Positions 24,195 through 33,562 of a stretch of 64,000 nucleotides of DNA are shown one piece after another. The position numbers were made by a program, and so were the translations under genes. Under the pieces are notes generated by a model. It was not told the DNA's origin. It saw only the letters and a list, made by a program, of their open reading frames with translations, and searched no databases. The stretch is from positions 1 to 64,000 of the forward strand of contig DATBDE010000076.1 in NCBI GenBank assembly GCA_036270095.1, read 5' to 3'. This stretch comes from DATBDE01 sp036270095. GTDB taxonomy: Bacteria > Actinomycetota > Thermoleophilia > Solirubrobacterales > Solirubrobacteraceae. The stretch's first letter is position 1, and each line of letters opens with the position of its first letter.

Positions 24195-25124
24195 ATGCCG
24201 CACACGGCCGGGCGCCCGTCGCTGTGGTACGAGCGCCGCGGCAACGGCGAGCCGCTCCTCCTGATCACCGGCTTCGGCATAAGCGGCGCCGTGTTCGAGC
24301 CGGTGCTCGACCGCTACGCCGAGCGCTTCTCATGCATCGTGTTCGACAACCGCGGCTCGGGCCGCTCGCAGGCGCCGCTGCGGCCGACCTCGATGCCGGA
24401 GCTCGCCGCCGACGCGGTCGGGCTGCTCGACGAGCTGGGCATCGCCAGCGCCCACGTCTATGGCGTCTCGATGGGCGGGATGATCGCCCAGGAGGTGGCC
24501 CTGCGCTTCCCCGAGCGGGTGCGCGGGCTGGTGCTCGGATGCACGTCGCCGGGGGGCCCGCGCGCGGTGCGCCCGACCGTGCGCGAGCTCCGCGTGGTCG
24601 CCGCCGCGGCGGCCGGTGCGCCGCGCTCGCCGGTGGACAGCACGCTGGCGGCGGTTCTGTTCTCGGAGCGGTTCCGGCGCGACGAGCCCGAGCGCGCCCA
24701 CTTCCTGCTCGAGCACTTCCGCCGCCACCTCCCGGCCGCCCAGGGCGTGGCGGCGCAGCTGCTGGCGTCGGTCTTCCACGACACGGTCAGCCGGCTGGCC
24801 CAGGTCCAGGCGCCCACGCTCGTCCTGCACGGCGAGCGCGACGTCATGGCGCCGCTCGGCAACGCGCGCATGCTGGCCGAGCGCATCCCGAACGCGGAGC
24901 TCGCCATCGTCCCCGGCGCCGGCCATGCCTACGCGCTCGAGCTCCCGGACGTGTCCTTCGACCTCTTCGCGTCGTGGTACGCGCGCCATGCGCCGATCCC
25001 GCCCGGCGTCGCGCGCCGCGGCCTCACCGCCCGGGTCGAGCCCGTGACCCGGGCGCTCGGCCTCCCGATCGGCGCCGCCCGGACCGGCGCGAGCCTGCTG
25101 GCGCGCGCGACCCCGCCCCGCTGA
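24195..25124 (+). CDS. Alpha/beta hydrolase
   Basis: The 309-residue protein is a classical soluble alpha/beta hydrolase. It shows the oxyanion segment LLLITGFGISGAVFEPVLD, the FDNRGSGRSQAP loop, a nucleophile elbow GVSMGGMIAQEVALRFPERV, the acidic strand TLVLHGERDVMAPL and a catalytic His in GAGHAYALE. The family includes esterases, lactonases (3-oxoadipate enol-lactonase-like) and C-C hydrolases, and the substrate cannot be told apart from sequence here. An Arg/Pro-rich 45-residue extension follows the core. It starts at ATG 24195, 16 bases after the Dabb gene and 25 bases before xylB, so all may be one transcription unit. Confidence 0.85.
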   Translation: MPHTAGRPSLWYERRGNGEPLLLITGFGISGAVFEPVLDRYAERFSCIVFDNRGSGRSQAPLRPTSMPELAADAVGLLDELGIASAHVYGVSMGGMIAQEVALRFPERVRGLVLGCTSPGGPRAVRPTVRELRVVAAAAAGAPRSPVDSTLAAVLFSERFRRDEPERAHFLLEHFRRHLPAAQGVAAQLLASVFHDTVSRLAQVQAPTLVLHGERDVMAPLGNARMLAERIPNAELAIVPGAGHAYALELPDVSFDLFASWYARHAPIPPGVARRGLTARVEPVTRALGLPIGAARTGASLLARATPPR

Positions 25125-25149
25125 CCGAGCTCGGGCATGATCCCGGGCC

Positions 25150-26598
25150 GTGTCTGGCGTCGCCATCGGCCTCGACGTCGGGACCTCGGGCGCCAAGGGG
25201 CTCGCGGTCGCGCCGGACGGCGCCGTCGTGGCGCGCGCCGAGCGCGCCTACCCGCTCTCCACGCCGCGACCGGGCTGGGCCGAGCAGGACCCGGAGGCCT
25301 GGTGGCGGGCGTCCGCCGCCGTGCTCGACGAGCTGCAGGCCGCCGCCGGCACGCCGGCCGGCATCGGCCTGTCCGGGCAGATGCACGGGCTGGTCGCGCT
25401 CGACGGCACCGACCGGGTCCTGCGGCGGGCGATTCTCTGGAACGACCAGCGCACCGCGGCCGAGTGCGCGGAGATCGAGCAGCGGCTCGGGTTCGAGCGC
25501 CTCGTCGCGCTGACCGGCAACCGGGCGCTGACCGGGTTCACGGCGCCCAAGCTCGTGTGGCTGCGCCGCCACGAGCCGGAGGTGTACGCGCGGGTGGCGG
25601 CGATCCTGCTGCCCAAGGACTACGTGCGCCTGCGGCTGTGCGGCGAGCACGCGGGCGACGTCACCGACGCCAGCGGCACGCTGCTGTTCGACGTCGGGGC
25701 GCGGGCCTGGAGCACCGAGGTGTGCGCGGCGCTCGAGGTCGAGGAGGCGTGGCTGCCAACGGCGCTGGAGTCGCCGCAGGTCAGCGGGACCACGGAGGCC
25801 GGCGTGCCCGTGGCGGCGGGGGCGGGCGACCAGGCGGCGGCGGCGCTCGGGGCGGGGATCGTCGCCCCCGGCGGCCCGGCCTCGGTGGTCCTGGGCACGT
25901 CCGGCGTCGTGTTCGCCGCGCTGGACGGCTACGCGCCCGACCCGCAGGCTCGCGCGCACACGTTCTGCCACGCCGTGCCCGGCGCCTGGCACGCCATGGG
26001 GGTGGCGCTCAGCGCAGCGGGCTCGCTGCGCTGGCTGCGCGACGTCGCGGCGCCCGGCGCCGAGTACGACGCCCTGACCGCCGAGGCGGCGGCGTGGGCG
26101 CCCGGCGTCGAGGGCCTGACCTTCCTGCCCTACCTGGCCGGCGAGCGCACGCCCCACGCGGACCCGGCCGCGCGCGGTTCGTTCACGGGCCTGGCGCTGC
26201 GCCACGACCGCGGCGCCCTCGTGCGCGCGGTGCTCGAGGGCGTCGCCTGTTCGCTGCGCGACTGCCTCGACGTGCTGCGCGAGGTCGGGGCCGCGCCGGC
26301 ATCGGGCATCGCCAGCGGCGGCGGCGCCCGCAGCGAGCTGTGGCTGCGGATCGCCGCGACCGTGCTCGAGCTGCCGCTGGCCCGCACCGCCGTGGACGAG
26401 GGCGCGGCCTTCGGCGCGGCGCTGCTCGGCGGCGTCGCGGGCGGCCTGTGGCGCGATCCGGCCGAGGCGGTGGCCGCCACCGTGCGCACGACCGAGGTCA
26501 TCGAGCCCGAGCCCGCGTGGGCCGAGGCCTACGCCGCGCTGCGCGCCCGCTACCGCGCGCTCTATCCCGCCCTGTCGTCGATCGAGGAGCCGGCATGA
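25150..26598 (+). CDS. xylB: Xylulokinase
   Basis: The 482-residue FGGY-family sugar kinase phosphorylates D-xylulose to xylulose 5-phosphate. N-terminal GLDVGTSGAKGLAVAPDG is the ATP/phosphate loop; GLSGQMHGLVALDG and RRAILWNDQRTAAECAEI are typical of XylB. The catalytic Asp lies in AGAGDQAAAALG, followed by VLGTSGVVFAAL and FLPYLAGERTPHADPAARG, the FGGY signature region. It starts at GTG 25150. Its stop overlaps the xylA start (ATGA), so the two enzymes are cotranslated in the order kinase then isomerase. No xylose transporter or XylR/ROK regulator is next to them. Confidence 0.95.
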   Translation: MSGVAIGLDVGTSGAKGLAVAPDGAVVARAERAYPLSTPRPGWAEQDPEAWWRASAAVLDELQAAAGTPAGIGLSGQMHGLVALDGTDRVLRRAILWNDQRTAAECAEIEQRLGFERLVALTGNRALTGFTAPKLVWLRRHEPEVYARVAAILLPKDYVRLRLCGEHAGDVTDASGTLLFDVGARAWSTEVCAALEVEEAWLPTALESPQVSGTTEAGVPVAAGAGDQAAAALGAGIVAPGGPASVVLGTSGVVFAALDGYAPDPQARAHTFCHAVPGAWHAMGVALSAAGSLRWLRDVAAPGAEYDALTAEAAAWAPGVEGLTFLPYLAGERTPHADPAARGSFTGLALRHDRGALVRAVLEGVACSLRDCLDVLREVGAAPASGIASGGGARSELWLRIAATVLELPLARTAVDEGAAFGAALLGGVAGGLWRDPAEAVAATVRTTEVIEPEPAWAEAYAALRARYRALYPALSSIEEPA

Positions 26599-27755
26599 CC
26601 GACCCGCTGACGCCACGTCCCGAGCACCGCTTCACCTTCGGCCTGTGGACGGTCGGCAACCCCGGCCGCGACCCGTTCGGCGAGCCGACGCGGGCCGCGC
26701 TCGACCCGGTCGACACGTTGAGCCGGCTGGCCGAGCTCGGAGCCTGGGGCGTCTCGCTGCACGACAACGACCTCGTGCCGTGGGACGCGAGCGCGGCCGA
26801 GCGCGACCGCATCGTCGCGCGCTTCCAGCAGGCCCTGCACGCGACCGGGCTCCAGGTGGGCATGGCGACGACGAACCTGTTCACCCACCCGGCGTTCAAG
26901 GACGGCGCCTTCACCGCCAACGACCGGCGCGTGCGCCGCGCCGCGATCGGCAAGGCCATGCGCTCGATCGACCTCGGCGCCGAGCTCGGCGCCCGCATCT
27001 ACGTGTTCTGGGGCGGGCGCGAGGGCACCGAGGCCGCGGTGGCCAAGGACCCGCGCGACGCGCTGGACCGTTACCGCGAGGCCCTCGACGTCCTCGCCGA
27101 CTACGTGCACGCACAGGGCTACGACCTGCGCTTCGCGGTCGAGCCCAAGCCCAACGAGCCGCGCGGCGACATCTTCCTGCCCACCATCGGGCATGCCCTG
27201 CACTTCATCTCGACCCTGCAGCGGCCGGAGCTGGTCGGCGTCAACCCCGAGGTCGCGCACGAGACCATGGCCGGCCTGTCCTTCGTGCACGGCGTCGGCC
27301 ACGCGCTGTGGGCGGGCAAGCTCTTCCACATCGACCTCAACGCCCAGCGCATCGGCCGCTACGACCAGGACTTCCGCTTCGGGGCCGAGGACCTCAAGGA
27401 GGCGTTCCTGCTCGTGCGCCTGCTCGAGCGCTCGGGCTACGACGGCCCGCGCCACTTCGACGCCCACGCCTACCGCGGCGAGGACGCCGAGGGCGTCTGG
27501 GACTTCGCCCGCGGCTGCATGCGGACGTATCTGGCGCTGGCCGAGCGCGCCCGCCACTTCGACGCGCTGCCCGAGGTCGCCGACGCGCTGGCGGCGTCCG
27601 CGACACCGGAGCTCGCCCAGGCCAGCTGCGCCGGAGCGGTGGAGGCCGACGCGCTCAAGGCCGAGGCCGACGACCTCGACGCGCTCGCGCGCCGCGGCTA
27701 CGGCAACGAGGCGCTCGATCAGCTCCTGGTCGACGTGCTCATGGGCGTGCGCTGA
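26595..27755 (+). CDS. xylA: Xylose isomerase
   Basis: The 386-residue TIM-barrel enzyme interconverts D-xylose and D-xylulose (and glucose and fructose). It is the shorter class I type found in actinobacteria. Visible landmarks are RFTFGLWTVGNPGRDPFG, the catalytic pair His56 and Asp59 in LHDNDLVPWD, YVFWGGREGTE, the metal-ligand segment FAVEPKPNEPRGDIFLP, NPEVAHETMAGL, LFHIDLNAQRIGRYDQDFRF and HFDAHAYRGED. The ATG at 26595 sits inside the end of xylB. The 3' end overlaps the convergent CHAD gene by 37 bases, leaving no room for a conventional terminator. Confidence 0.96.
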   Translation: MTDPLTPRPEHRFTFGLWTVGNPGRDPFGEPTRAALDPVDTLSRLAELGAWGVSLHDNDLVPWDASAAERDRIVARFQQALHATGLQVGMATTNLFTHPAFKDGAFTANDRRVRRAAIGKAMRSIDLGAELGARIYVFWGGREGTEAAVAKDPRDALDRYREALDVLADYVHAQGYDLRFAVEPKPNEPRGDIFLPTIGHALHFISTLQRPELVGVNPEVAHETMAGLSFVHGVGHALWAGKLFHIDLNAQRIGRYDQDFRFGAEDLKEAFLLVRLLERSGYDGPRHFDAHAYRGEDAEGVWDFARGCMRTYLALAERARHFDALPEVADALAASATPELAQASCAGAVEADALKAEADDLDALARRGYGNEALDQLLVDVLMGVR

Positions 27756-28639
27756 CGCGCCGACGCCCGCACGTACGCGCGCGTGCGGCGCGCGAACGCC
27801 TTCGGCTTCTCCGCGTACAGGCGCCGCGCGACGTCGCGGGCCTGGGCCTGCAGCGAGGCGCGGCGGACGTCGATGAGGTCGACGACCGGGTCGAGGTCGA
27901 CCGGCGCGGTGGCGGCGGGCGGGTCGTGGTGCACGATCGTCGCGCGCAGCACGGCCAGGTCGTGGTCGTCGCCAAGCAGGTCGGCCAGCGCATGGGCGTC
28001 CTTGGCGTAGGCGCCGACCACCGTGGGGTGGGCGTCGCGCAGGAGCCGGTGGTGGTACCAGAGGTCCTTCGCGCGCTTGCGCCAGTCGTGCAGCTCCCCT
28101 GTGCTGGCGTGCGGCGAGGCGCGATAGGCGCGCCGACCGCGGCGGTAGGAGCGGTCGATGCCGGCAAGGACCGTGGTCCAGGTCACGCGGTCGAAGCGGG
28201 CGTCGCGCACCGCCTCGCGCACGGCGTTCAGCCGGGCAATGCGGTCGGCGTCGGCGCCCGCGGCAGCCGCGGGGACCTGGCGCGCCAGCCGGTCGCGCAG
28301 GTCGTCGAAGGTCGCGGCCGGGACCTGGCCCACGAAGCGCTCGTGCAGTTCGTCGACCGTCTCGGCGAGTACGTCGGCGTCGCGCCGGTCCGACAGCGAG
28401 GCGGCGACGTCGCGCAGCTCGGCGTTGAGCCGACGGGCGGTGCGGTTGCCCAGGTCGCCGCGCACCAGGCGCAGCGCCGAGCGGGCCTTCTTCAGCCGCT
28501 TGCGCGCGTCGTGGACCGCGTCGGGGCGCGCGGTCGGGTCGGTGACCTCCAGCGATGCGATCGCGGCCTCGAGCTCAGCGTCGATGGTCGCGGCGACCGA
28601 TTCGGAGGGGCGTTGGTGGATGTCGAGGCGAAAGCTCAT
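27719..28639 (-). CDS. CHAD-domain protein
   Basis: The 306-residue protein is a stand-alone CHAD domain: a helical bundle with conserved His, Arg and Lys faces (AVHDARKRLKKARSALRLVR, LSDRRDADVLAETVDEL, STGELHDWRKRAKDLWYHH, ADLLGDDHDLAVLRATI). Such domains bind polyphosphate or other polyanions and are often found with polyphosphate granules. No CYTH domain is attached. ATG 28639 was chosen over an upstream Met at 28678 because the CHAD fold starts right after it (MSFRLDIHQRPSESV). It is divergent from the aldo/keto reductase gene with a 57-base gap, and its 3' end overlaps xylA. Confidence 0.85.
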   Translation of the reverse strand: MSFRLDIHQRPSESVAATIDAELEAAIASLEVTDPTARPDAVHDARKRLKKARSALRLVRGDLGNRTARRLNAELRDVAASLSDRRDADVLAETVDELHERFVGQVPAATFDDLRDRLARQVPAAAAGADADRIARLNAVREAVRDARFDRVTWTTVLAGIDRSYRRGRRAYRASPHASTGELHDWRKRAKDLWYHHRLLRDAHPTVVGAYAKDAHALADLLGDDHDLAVLRATIVHHDPPAATAPVDLDPVVDLIDVRRASLQAQARDVARRLYAEKPKAFARRTRAYVRASARQRTPMSTSTRS

Positions 28640-28682
28640 CGGCGAGTCTCGTGCCCAGGTCCGTGCTCGGGCAAACAACCGC

Positions 28683-28688
28683 TAGCGT
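28683..28688 (+). promoter_or_regulatory. -10 element TAGCGT of the aldo/keto reductase gene
   Basis: TAGCGT lies 8 bases before the ATG at 28697, with no Shine-Dalgarno, so the transcript is probably leaderless. Confidence 0.5.
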
Positions 28689-28696
28689 TGCAGGGC

Positions 28697-29458
28697 ATGT
28701 GCGCGAAGCTGGGGGACACGGAGGTTGGTCGCGTCGGGCTGGGGACGAATCGGCTCAGCCACACGCCCGAGCACGTCGAGTACGTCCGCCAGGCCGTGGC
28801 CGCGGGCGTCAACCACATCGACACCGCCTACCTGTATGTCGGCGGCGAGAGCGAGACGACGATCGGCGAGGCGTTGCACCCGATCCCCGAGGGCGTCGTC
28901 GTGGCCACCAAGGGCGGCTACCGCCCCGGCGAGGGCAAGCCCGACGTCCTGCGCGGCCAGATCGAGGAGAGCCTGCGCCGGCTGCAGACCGACACCATCG
29001 AGCTCTACTACCTGCACCGCGTCCACCCCGACACGCCGCTCGAGCGGAGCCTGGAGGTCATCGCCGAGGCGCGCGAGCAGGGCAAGATCCGGCACGTCGG
29101 CATCTCCGAGGTCGGCGTCGACCAGATCGAGCGGGCGCGCGCTGTCGTCCCCATCGTCGCCGTCCAGAACCACTACAACCTCGGCGAGCGCGGGCACGAG
29201 GGCGTCATCGACCACTGCACCGCCGAGGGCATCTTCTTCGTCCCCTACTTCCCGCTGCGCGCCGACCCGCCGCGCGCGGTCTACGAGATCGCCGAGCGCC
29301 ACGGGGCCACGCCGCAGCAGATCACCCTGGCCTGGATGCTGCGCCGCTCGCCGGTGGTGCTGCCGATCCCCGGCACGCTCTCGCTCGCGCATCTGAAGGA
29401 CAACCTCGCCGCTCAGCAGATCGAGCTCAGCGACGAGGAGTTCGCCGCGCTGCGCTGA
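28697..29458 (+). CDS. Aldo/keto reductase
   Basis: The 253-residue NAD(P)H-dependent oxidoreductase has the AKR barrel and tetrad: Asp42 and Tyr47 in NHIDTAYLYVGGE, the Lys in VVVATKGGYRPG and the His in ELYYLHRVHP. Cofactor-binding sequence follows in HVGISEVGVDQIERA, VAVQNHYNLGERG and PIPGTLSLAHLKDNLAAQQI. It is somewhat shorter than the 280-320 residues usual for the family. The substrate (an aldehyde or ketone) is unknown. It is divergent from the CHAD gene and upstream of the large secreted protein gene, which has its own promoter. Confidence 0.9.
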   Translation: MCAKLGDTEVGRVGLGTNRLSHTPEHVEYVRQAVAAGVNHIDTAYLYVGGESETTIGEALHPIPEGVVVATKGGYRPGEGKPDVLRGQIEESLRRLQTDTIELYYLHRVHPDTPLERSLEVIAEAREQGKIRHVGISEVGVDQIERARAVVPIVAVQNHYNLGERGHEGVIDHCTAEGIFFVPYFPLRADPPRAVYEIAERHGATPQQITLAWMLRRSPVVLPIPGTLSLAHLKDNLAAQQIELSDEEFAALR

Positions 29459-29489
29459 CGCTTTTTACCAATGGGGTCGTCCAGCCCTG

Positions 29490-29495
29490 TAGCGT
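29490..29495 (+). promoter_or_regulatory. -10 element TAGCGT of the large secreted protein gene
   Basis: TAGCGT lies 40 bases before the TTG start at 29536, allowing a leader that contains the GGGAGGGAG ribosome site. Confidence 0.4.
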
Positions 29496-29535
29496 CGATG
29501 CGCCCGAACTTGTCTGCGGGCTGGGAGGGAGCACG

Positions 29536-32500
29536 TTGTCGGAGGGAGGCGGTCCGCGGGGCCTGCGCCGGCTGGTCGCCGGTGCGCTGGTGTGCACGGG
29601 CCTCGTGCTCGCACCGGCGGCGAGCGCCGCCACGGTCACGATCGACTTCGAGTCGGTGCCTCCGCCGCTGGGCCAGGCGATCAACGACGACTACCAGCAG
29701 ACCGCGTTCACGTTCTGGCAGCGCTCGGACCCCGGCTTCCGTCCCTACCGGCGCGCCGTCGGCGTGCCCACGCACTCGGGCACGATCGCGGCCGACATCG
29801 GCCCCGACCACTGCTTCCCGGACGAGCTCGACGACTCGTTCGACTGCGAGCTGCCCCAGCCGGGCACGACGGCCAACGTCACCAAGACCCCGACCACGGT
29901 GAGCCTGTTCGCCGGCCTGTTCGCCGACCCGGGCGGGCCGGTCAACGCGACGCTGACCGCCCGCCGCCAGGACAACACCGTCGCGGCCACGGTCACCAAG
30001 CCGATCGGCGTGGGGATCACGACGCCGATGTCGGTGACCAGCGCGGCGCCCGACATCGTGAAATGGGAGCTGTCCGATGACAGCGGCGGCAGCGAGCTGG
30101 CCTTCGACGACCTCAGCTACGAGATCCCCAACAACCTCGTGCCGCAGATCGCGCTGCGCGGCCCGGTGCAGACCGTGCCGGTGCTGCAGGGTTCGCACAC
30201 CGACGTGTCGGTCTCGGTCACGCGCCTCAACGGCTCCGACGGGCCGGTGCACTTCAGCGTGTCGGGCCTGCCCAACGGCGTCACCGGCACGGTGACGCCC
30301 GACCCGCTGCCCGGCACCCAGAGCGACGCCACCCTGCACCTCAACGCGGCCGCCGACGCCACGACGACGTTCTTCATGAACGCGACCCTGACCGCCGACC
30401 CCCAGGGCAACGCCAGCGTGGCCGCGGCCCCGGCCACGGCGCCGTTGAGCGTGCGGGTGGCGAGCTCCTACGAGCTGCGGGCCAACGACACCAGCACCCT
30501 GCACCTGCCGCCGTGCGCGTCCGCGGGCCGGTCGTTCCGCCTGGACCGCGACTTCTCCTTCGCCGCCACCGCCAGCCTGAGCATCGAGGGCGTGCCGCCC
30601 GGCGTCAGCGCGTCGATCGTGGAGGGCACGACGATCGCGCCGGGCGGCGGCTTCAACGTCGACCGCACGCTGCGGGTCTCGCGCACGACCCAGGACATCC
30701 CCGCGGGCAGCGCCATCACCATCCGCGCCCGCGCGCCCGGCTTCCCGGACAAGGCGCTGTCGATCCCGATCGACGCCGAGGCGGGCTCGGTGACCGTCGG
30801 CGGTCCCACCAGCGCCGGCACGGCGCGGCTGCTGCACCCGGGCACGACGGTCACGCTGCAGGGCAACGGGTTCTGCCCGGGAAGCTCGGTGGCGGTCGGC
30901 AACGCTTTCGCCACCGCCGACACCACGGTGGCGGCCGACGGCAAGAGCCTGACCTTCGTCACCCCGCGCGCCGCCACCACCGGCAGGGTCGTGGTGAGGC
31001 CGCCGAACTCGATCTTCCCCTACCAGACACCGACCGACCTGACCGTTGGCAGCTTCCGCGGCGAGGGCGGCTTCGCCTTCCCGAACTTCCACTTCGGGGC
31101 GCTGTCGCTGTCCGAGTTCACGGAGGCGTTCGGCGCCGATGACCTGTTCATCCAGATCAACCCGTGCTGGCCCTGGGGCTCGTGTTACGTGCCCACCGGG
31201 ATCCTCGACCCGATCGCGGCGATCGAGTGGCCGGCCTACAACCTCATCCTCCGCGGGGGGGACGGCCACTGCTACGGGATGAACCGCGCCGTGCAGGAGC
31301 TGCTGGCGCGCAAGACGTCGTTCGCGCGCTGGGACTTCAACGCGCACGAGCCGTTCCAGCTGCCCGATGCGACCGGGCCGCAGAACGGCCTCACCGACTA
31401 CCTGGACTCGCGCCAGGCGCTGCAGCTCAGCTCCGAGGCGCTCATCAACCGCTTTGACCGCGACATGCACCTGAGCACGCAGCTGGACCGCATCCACGAC
31501 GAGCTCGCGGCCGGGCGCTACCCCGGCGTGGTGATGAAGACCGGCACGGTGGCCGGGCACGAGATCACCGCCTACGACATGGAGCGGCAGCCCGACGGCT
31601 CGACCAAGATCTTCGGCTACGACAACAACCGGCCGCTGACCCAGACCGAGCTCGCCAACCCGCTCGGCCACGACCTCGCCGAGACCAGCGACTCCGTCAT
31701 CACCGTGAACCCGGCCGGCGACCACTGGACCTTCACCGCGCCGTCGGGCTCCGTGTGGTCGGGCGGGGCCGACGACGGCAAGCTCTACGCGGTCACGCTC
31801 TCCGACATCCCCGACAACCCGTCGCTGCCCGGTCTCAGCGACATCCCGCTGATCGTGACCGACATCATCGCGTCGGTGGACGGGGCCGCGCAGGCGGGGC
31901 CGCCGCCGCCCGGCGGCGCGAGCGACCCGCTCTCCGACCAGGCGCCCGGGTCATCCGGCGCGGCCGAGGAGATCACCGCGCCCAAGGGCGCGAGCACGCT
32001 GAACCAGACCGTCGAGGGCGTGCACAAGGGCACGTACTCGCAGCTCGTGCTCGGCAAGGGCTTCGTCGGCGGCGTCCGCGACATCGCCACCGATGCCGGC
32101 GTGACCGACAAGCTCAAGGGCACGCCCAGCCACGGCGCCCTGACCTTCGGCGGCGAGCGCAACCGGGCCCTGAACGTCAACCTCGGGATCGACCACGGCG
32201 AGGTCCACCGCCAGGCCACGGTGGCGACGCAGGCGTCCAAGGGCGGCGCCGACGCGGTGGCGCTCGGCAACGGGAGCGCCCTGGTCTACACGCACCGCGG
32301 CGCGACGACGCGCGCGTCGTTCACGCTCACCAATGTGTCGCGCAACGGCGGCCCGGCGACCTTCACCTCCGGCCCGGTGACCGTCCGCCAGGGCGAGCGC
32401 GTGCGCCTCGTGCCCACGAGCTGGCGCTCGCTGGACCGGGTCAAGGCATCGTTCTCCAAGGGCGGCGCCAAGACGCTGCGCAACCGCGCGAGCTTCCCGG

Positions 32501-32811
32501 GCCGGTTCAGCCTGGGGACGCCGAAGCTCTCCCACGGCCGCGCCGTGGTGGCGACGTCGATCCGCCGCCTTCCCGCCGACACGGCCACCGGCGGCGTGGT
32601 CCTGCGGCTCCTGCGCGGGCACCACACGGTGGCCCGCAAGGCGGTCGCGCTCACCACGCCGCAGCGCGGGCGCCACACCTACAGCCTGCGCATCCCGAAG
32701 GGCGTCAAGCGCGGTACCTACCGTCTGGTCGCGAACATGGCGCTGGCCGGCGGCGCCCGCCAGCCCGGCCGCCGGACGGCGACCAAGGCCGCCCGGGTGC
32801 GCGCGGGCTAG
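29536..32811 (+). CDS. Large secreted multidomain protein with papain-like C/H/D arrangement, 1091 aa
   Basis: The protein starts at TTG 29536 behind GGGAGGGAGCACG and has a Sec signal peptide (RRLVAGALVCTGLVLAPA, cleavage near residue 31). The first third is beta-sandwich-like with FDDLSYEIP. An Ig/IPT-like segment follows (LLHPGTTVTLQGNGFCPGSS). Then comes a region that looks like a cysteine peptidase or transglutaminase fold: GHCYGMNRAVQELLAR with Cys579, GHEITAYDMER with His675, and FGYDNNRP with Asp696 or Asn697, in papain order. A Pro/Gly-rich linker (residues about 785-805) leads to a basic beta-rich C-terminal region. No LPxTG or membrane anchor is seen. The enzymatic role is inference from residue order only. 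It ends in a CTAG overlap with the convergent Crp-type gene. Confidence 0.75.
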   Translation: MSEGGGPRGLRRLVAGALVCTGLVLAPAASAATVTIDFESVPPPLGQAINDDYQQTAFTFWQRSDPGFRPYRRAVGVPTHSGTIAADIGPDHCFPDELDDSFDCELPQPGTTANVTKTPTTVSLFAGLFADPGGPVNATLTARRQDNTVAATVTKPIGVGITTPMSVTSAAPDIVKWELSDDSGGSELAFDDLSYEIPNNLVPQIALRGPVQTVPVLQGSHTDVSVSVTRLNGSDGPVHFSVSGLPNGVTGTVTPDPLPGTQSDATLHLNAAADATTTFFMNATLTADPQGNASVAAAPATAPLSVRVASSYELRANDTSTLHLPPCASAGRSFRLDRDFSFAATASLSIEGVPPGVSASIVEGTTIAPGGGFNVDRTLRVSRTTQDIPAGSAITIRARAPGFPDKALSIPIDAEAGSVTVGGPTSAGTARLLHPGTTVTLQGNGFCPGSSVAVGNAFATADTTVAADGKSLTFVTPRAATTGRVVVRPPNSIFPYQTPTDLTVGSFRGEGGFAFPNFHFGALSLSEFTEAFGADDLFIQINPCWPWGSCYVPTGILDPIAAIEWPAYNLILRGGDGHCYGMNRAVQELLARKTSFARWDFNAHEPFQLPDATGPQNGLTDYLDSRQALQLSSEALINRFDRDMHLSTQLDRIHDELAAGRYPGVVMKTGTVAGHEITAYDMERQPDGSTKIFGYDNNRPLTQTELANPLGHDLAETSDSVITVNPAGDHWTFTAPSGSVWSGGADDGKLYAVTLSDIPDNPSLPGLSDIPLIVTDIIASVDGAAQAGPPPPGGASDPLSDQAPGSSGAAEEITAPKGASTLNQTVEGVHKGTYSQLVLGKGFVGGVRDIATDAGVTDKLKGTPSHGALTFGGERNRALNVNLGIDHGEVHRQATVATQASKGGADAVALGNGSALVYTHRGATTRASFTLTNVSRNGGPATFTSGPVTVRQGERVRLVPTSWRSLDRVKASFSKGGAKTLRNRASFPGRFSLGTPKLSHGRAVVATSIRRLPADTATGGVVLRLLRGHHTVARKAVALTTPQRGRHTYSLRIPKGVKRGTYRLVANMALAGGARQPGRRTATKAARVRAG

Positions 32812-33533
32812 TCGGGCAGCGCCGAGGCGATCGCGTCCCCGGCGGCGCCGTCCAGGGCCGGCGGCGCGCCACGCAGCAGCCACTCGTTGCCGTCGCGGAC
32901 CAGCTCGCCGCGAGCGGCCAGCGCGCTGAGCGCGACCGAGACCGACGGGCGGCGCGAGCCCACGAGGTGGCCCAGGGTCTGGTGGGTGAGCGGCAGCCGC
33001 ACGCGCACGCCGTCGGGAGTCACGCGGCCCCAGCGGTTGGCGGCCTCCCAGAAGAGCACGAGCAGCCGGCGGTCGATGCCGCGCTGCTGGCTCATGGCCA
33101 GGCTGAAGGCCAGCCCGCGCGTGCGCCGGAAGAGCCGGCGGAAGAGCACGTCGGTCAGCGCGGGCCAGCGCGCGGCGACGGCCATCACGCGCCGGTCGAG
33201 GACGGCGAGCCAGAGCTCCTCGTGCACCCACCAGGTCACGTGTTCCCCGGCATGGGCGTCGCCGTCGGGCCAGGGCCGCAGGAGGTCGCCGGCGCCGAGC
33301 AACTCGGTCGCGGTGCGCGTCCCGAGCCGCACCTCGCGCGTCAACAGGCCGTCGAGCACGAGGTAGCCCAGCGTCCCTTCGTTCTCCTCCGCGCGGTCGG
33401 CGGACCACGGTCCCCTGGGGATCAGGCGCGCTCGGGCAACCGCGTAGCGGCGGGCGACCTCGCGCTCCTCGCGGTCGAGGACGTCCGCGAGATCGGGGTC
33501 CGCATCGAGGAGGTGGACCATCGAGCTGGGCAC
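32808..33533 (-). CDS. Crp/Fnr-family transcriptional regulator
   Basis: The 241-residue protein has a cyclic-nucleotide-binding-like beta barrel (GTLGYLVLDGLLTREVRLGT, ELLGAGDLLRPW), a long dimerisation helix, and a C-terminal winged helix with LPLTHQTLGHLVGSRRPSVS, the recognition helix. The barrel lacks the Arg-containing phosphate cassette of true cAMP receptors, so the ligand is unknown. It starts at GTG 33533 (a second Met codon is at 33521). TATCCT lies 11 bases upstream, and a triple GACACA/TGTGTC repeat stands behind it, so autoregulation is likely. It ends in a four-base CTAG overlap with the secreted-protein gene. Confidence 0.85.
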   Translation of the reverse strand: MPSSMVHLLDADPDLADVLDREEREVARRYAVARARLIPRGPWSADRAEENEGTLGYLVLDGLLTREVRLGTRTATELLGAGDLLRPWPDGDAHAGEHVTWWVHEELWLAVLDRRVMAVAARWPALTDVLFRRLFRRTRGLAFSLAMSQQRGIDRRLLVLFWEAANRWGRVTPDGVRVRLPLTHQTLGHLVGSRRPSVSVALSALAARGELVRDGNEWLLRGAPPALDGAAGDAIASALPD

Positions 33534-33544
33534 GAGGCCCGCCC

Positions 33545-33550
33545 AGGATA
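33545..33550 (-). promoter_or_regulatory. -10 element TATCCT of the Crp-type gene
   Basis: TATCCT on the minus strand is 11 bases before the GTG at 33533. The repeat at 33563-33591 lies over the expected -35 region. Confidence 0.4.
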
Positions 33551-33562
33551 TGCATCGAGATC

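Noticed and set aside
33547..33554. ATATGCAT palindrome upstream of the Crp-type gene as an operator
   Set aside because: It is only 8 bases long and overlaps the proposed -10; the GACACA/TGTGTC repeat is a much better candidate.
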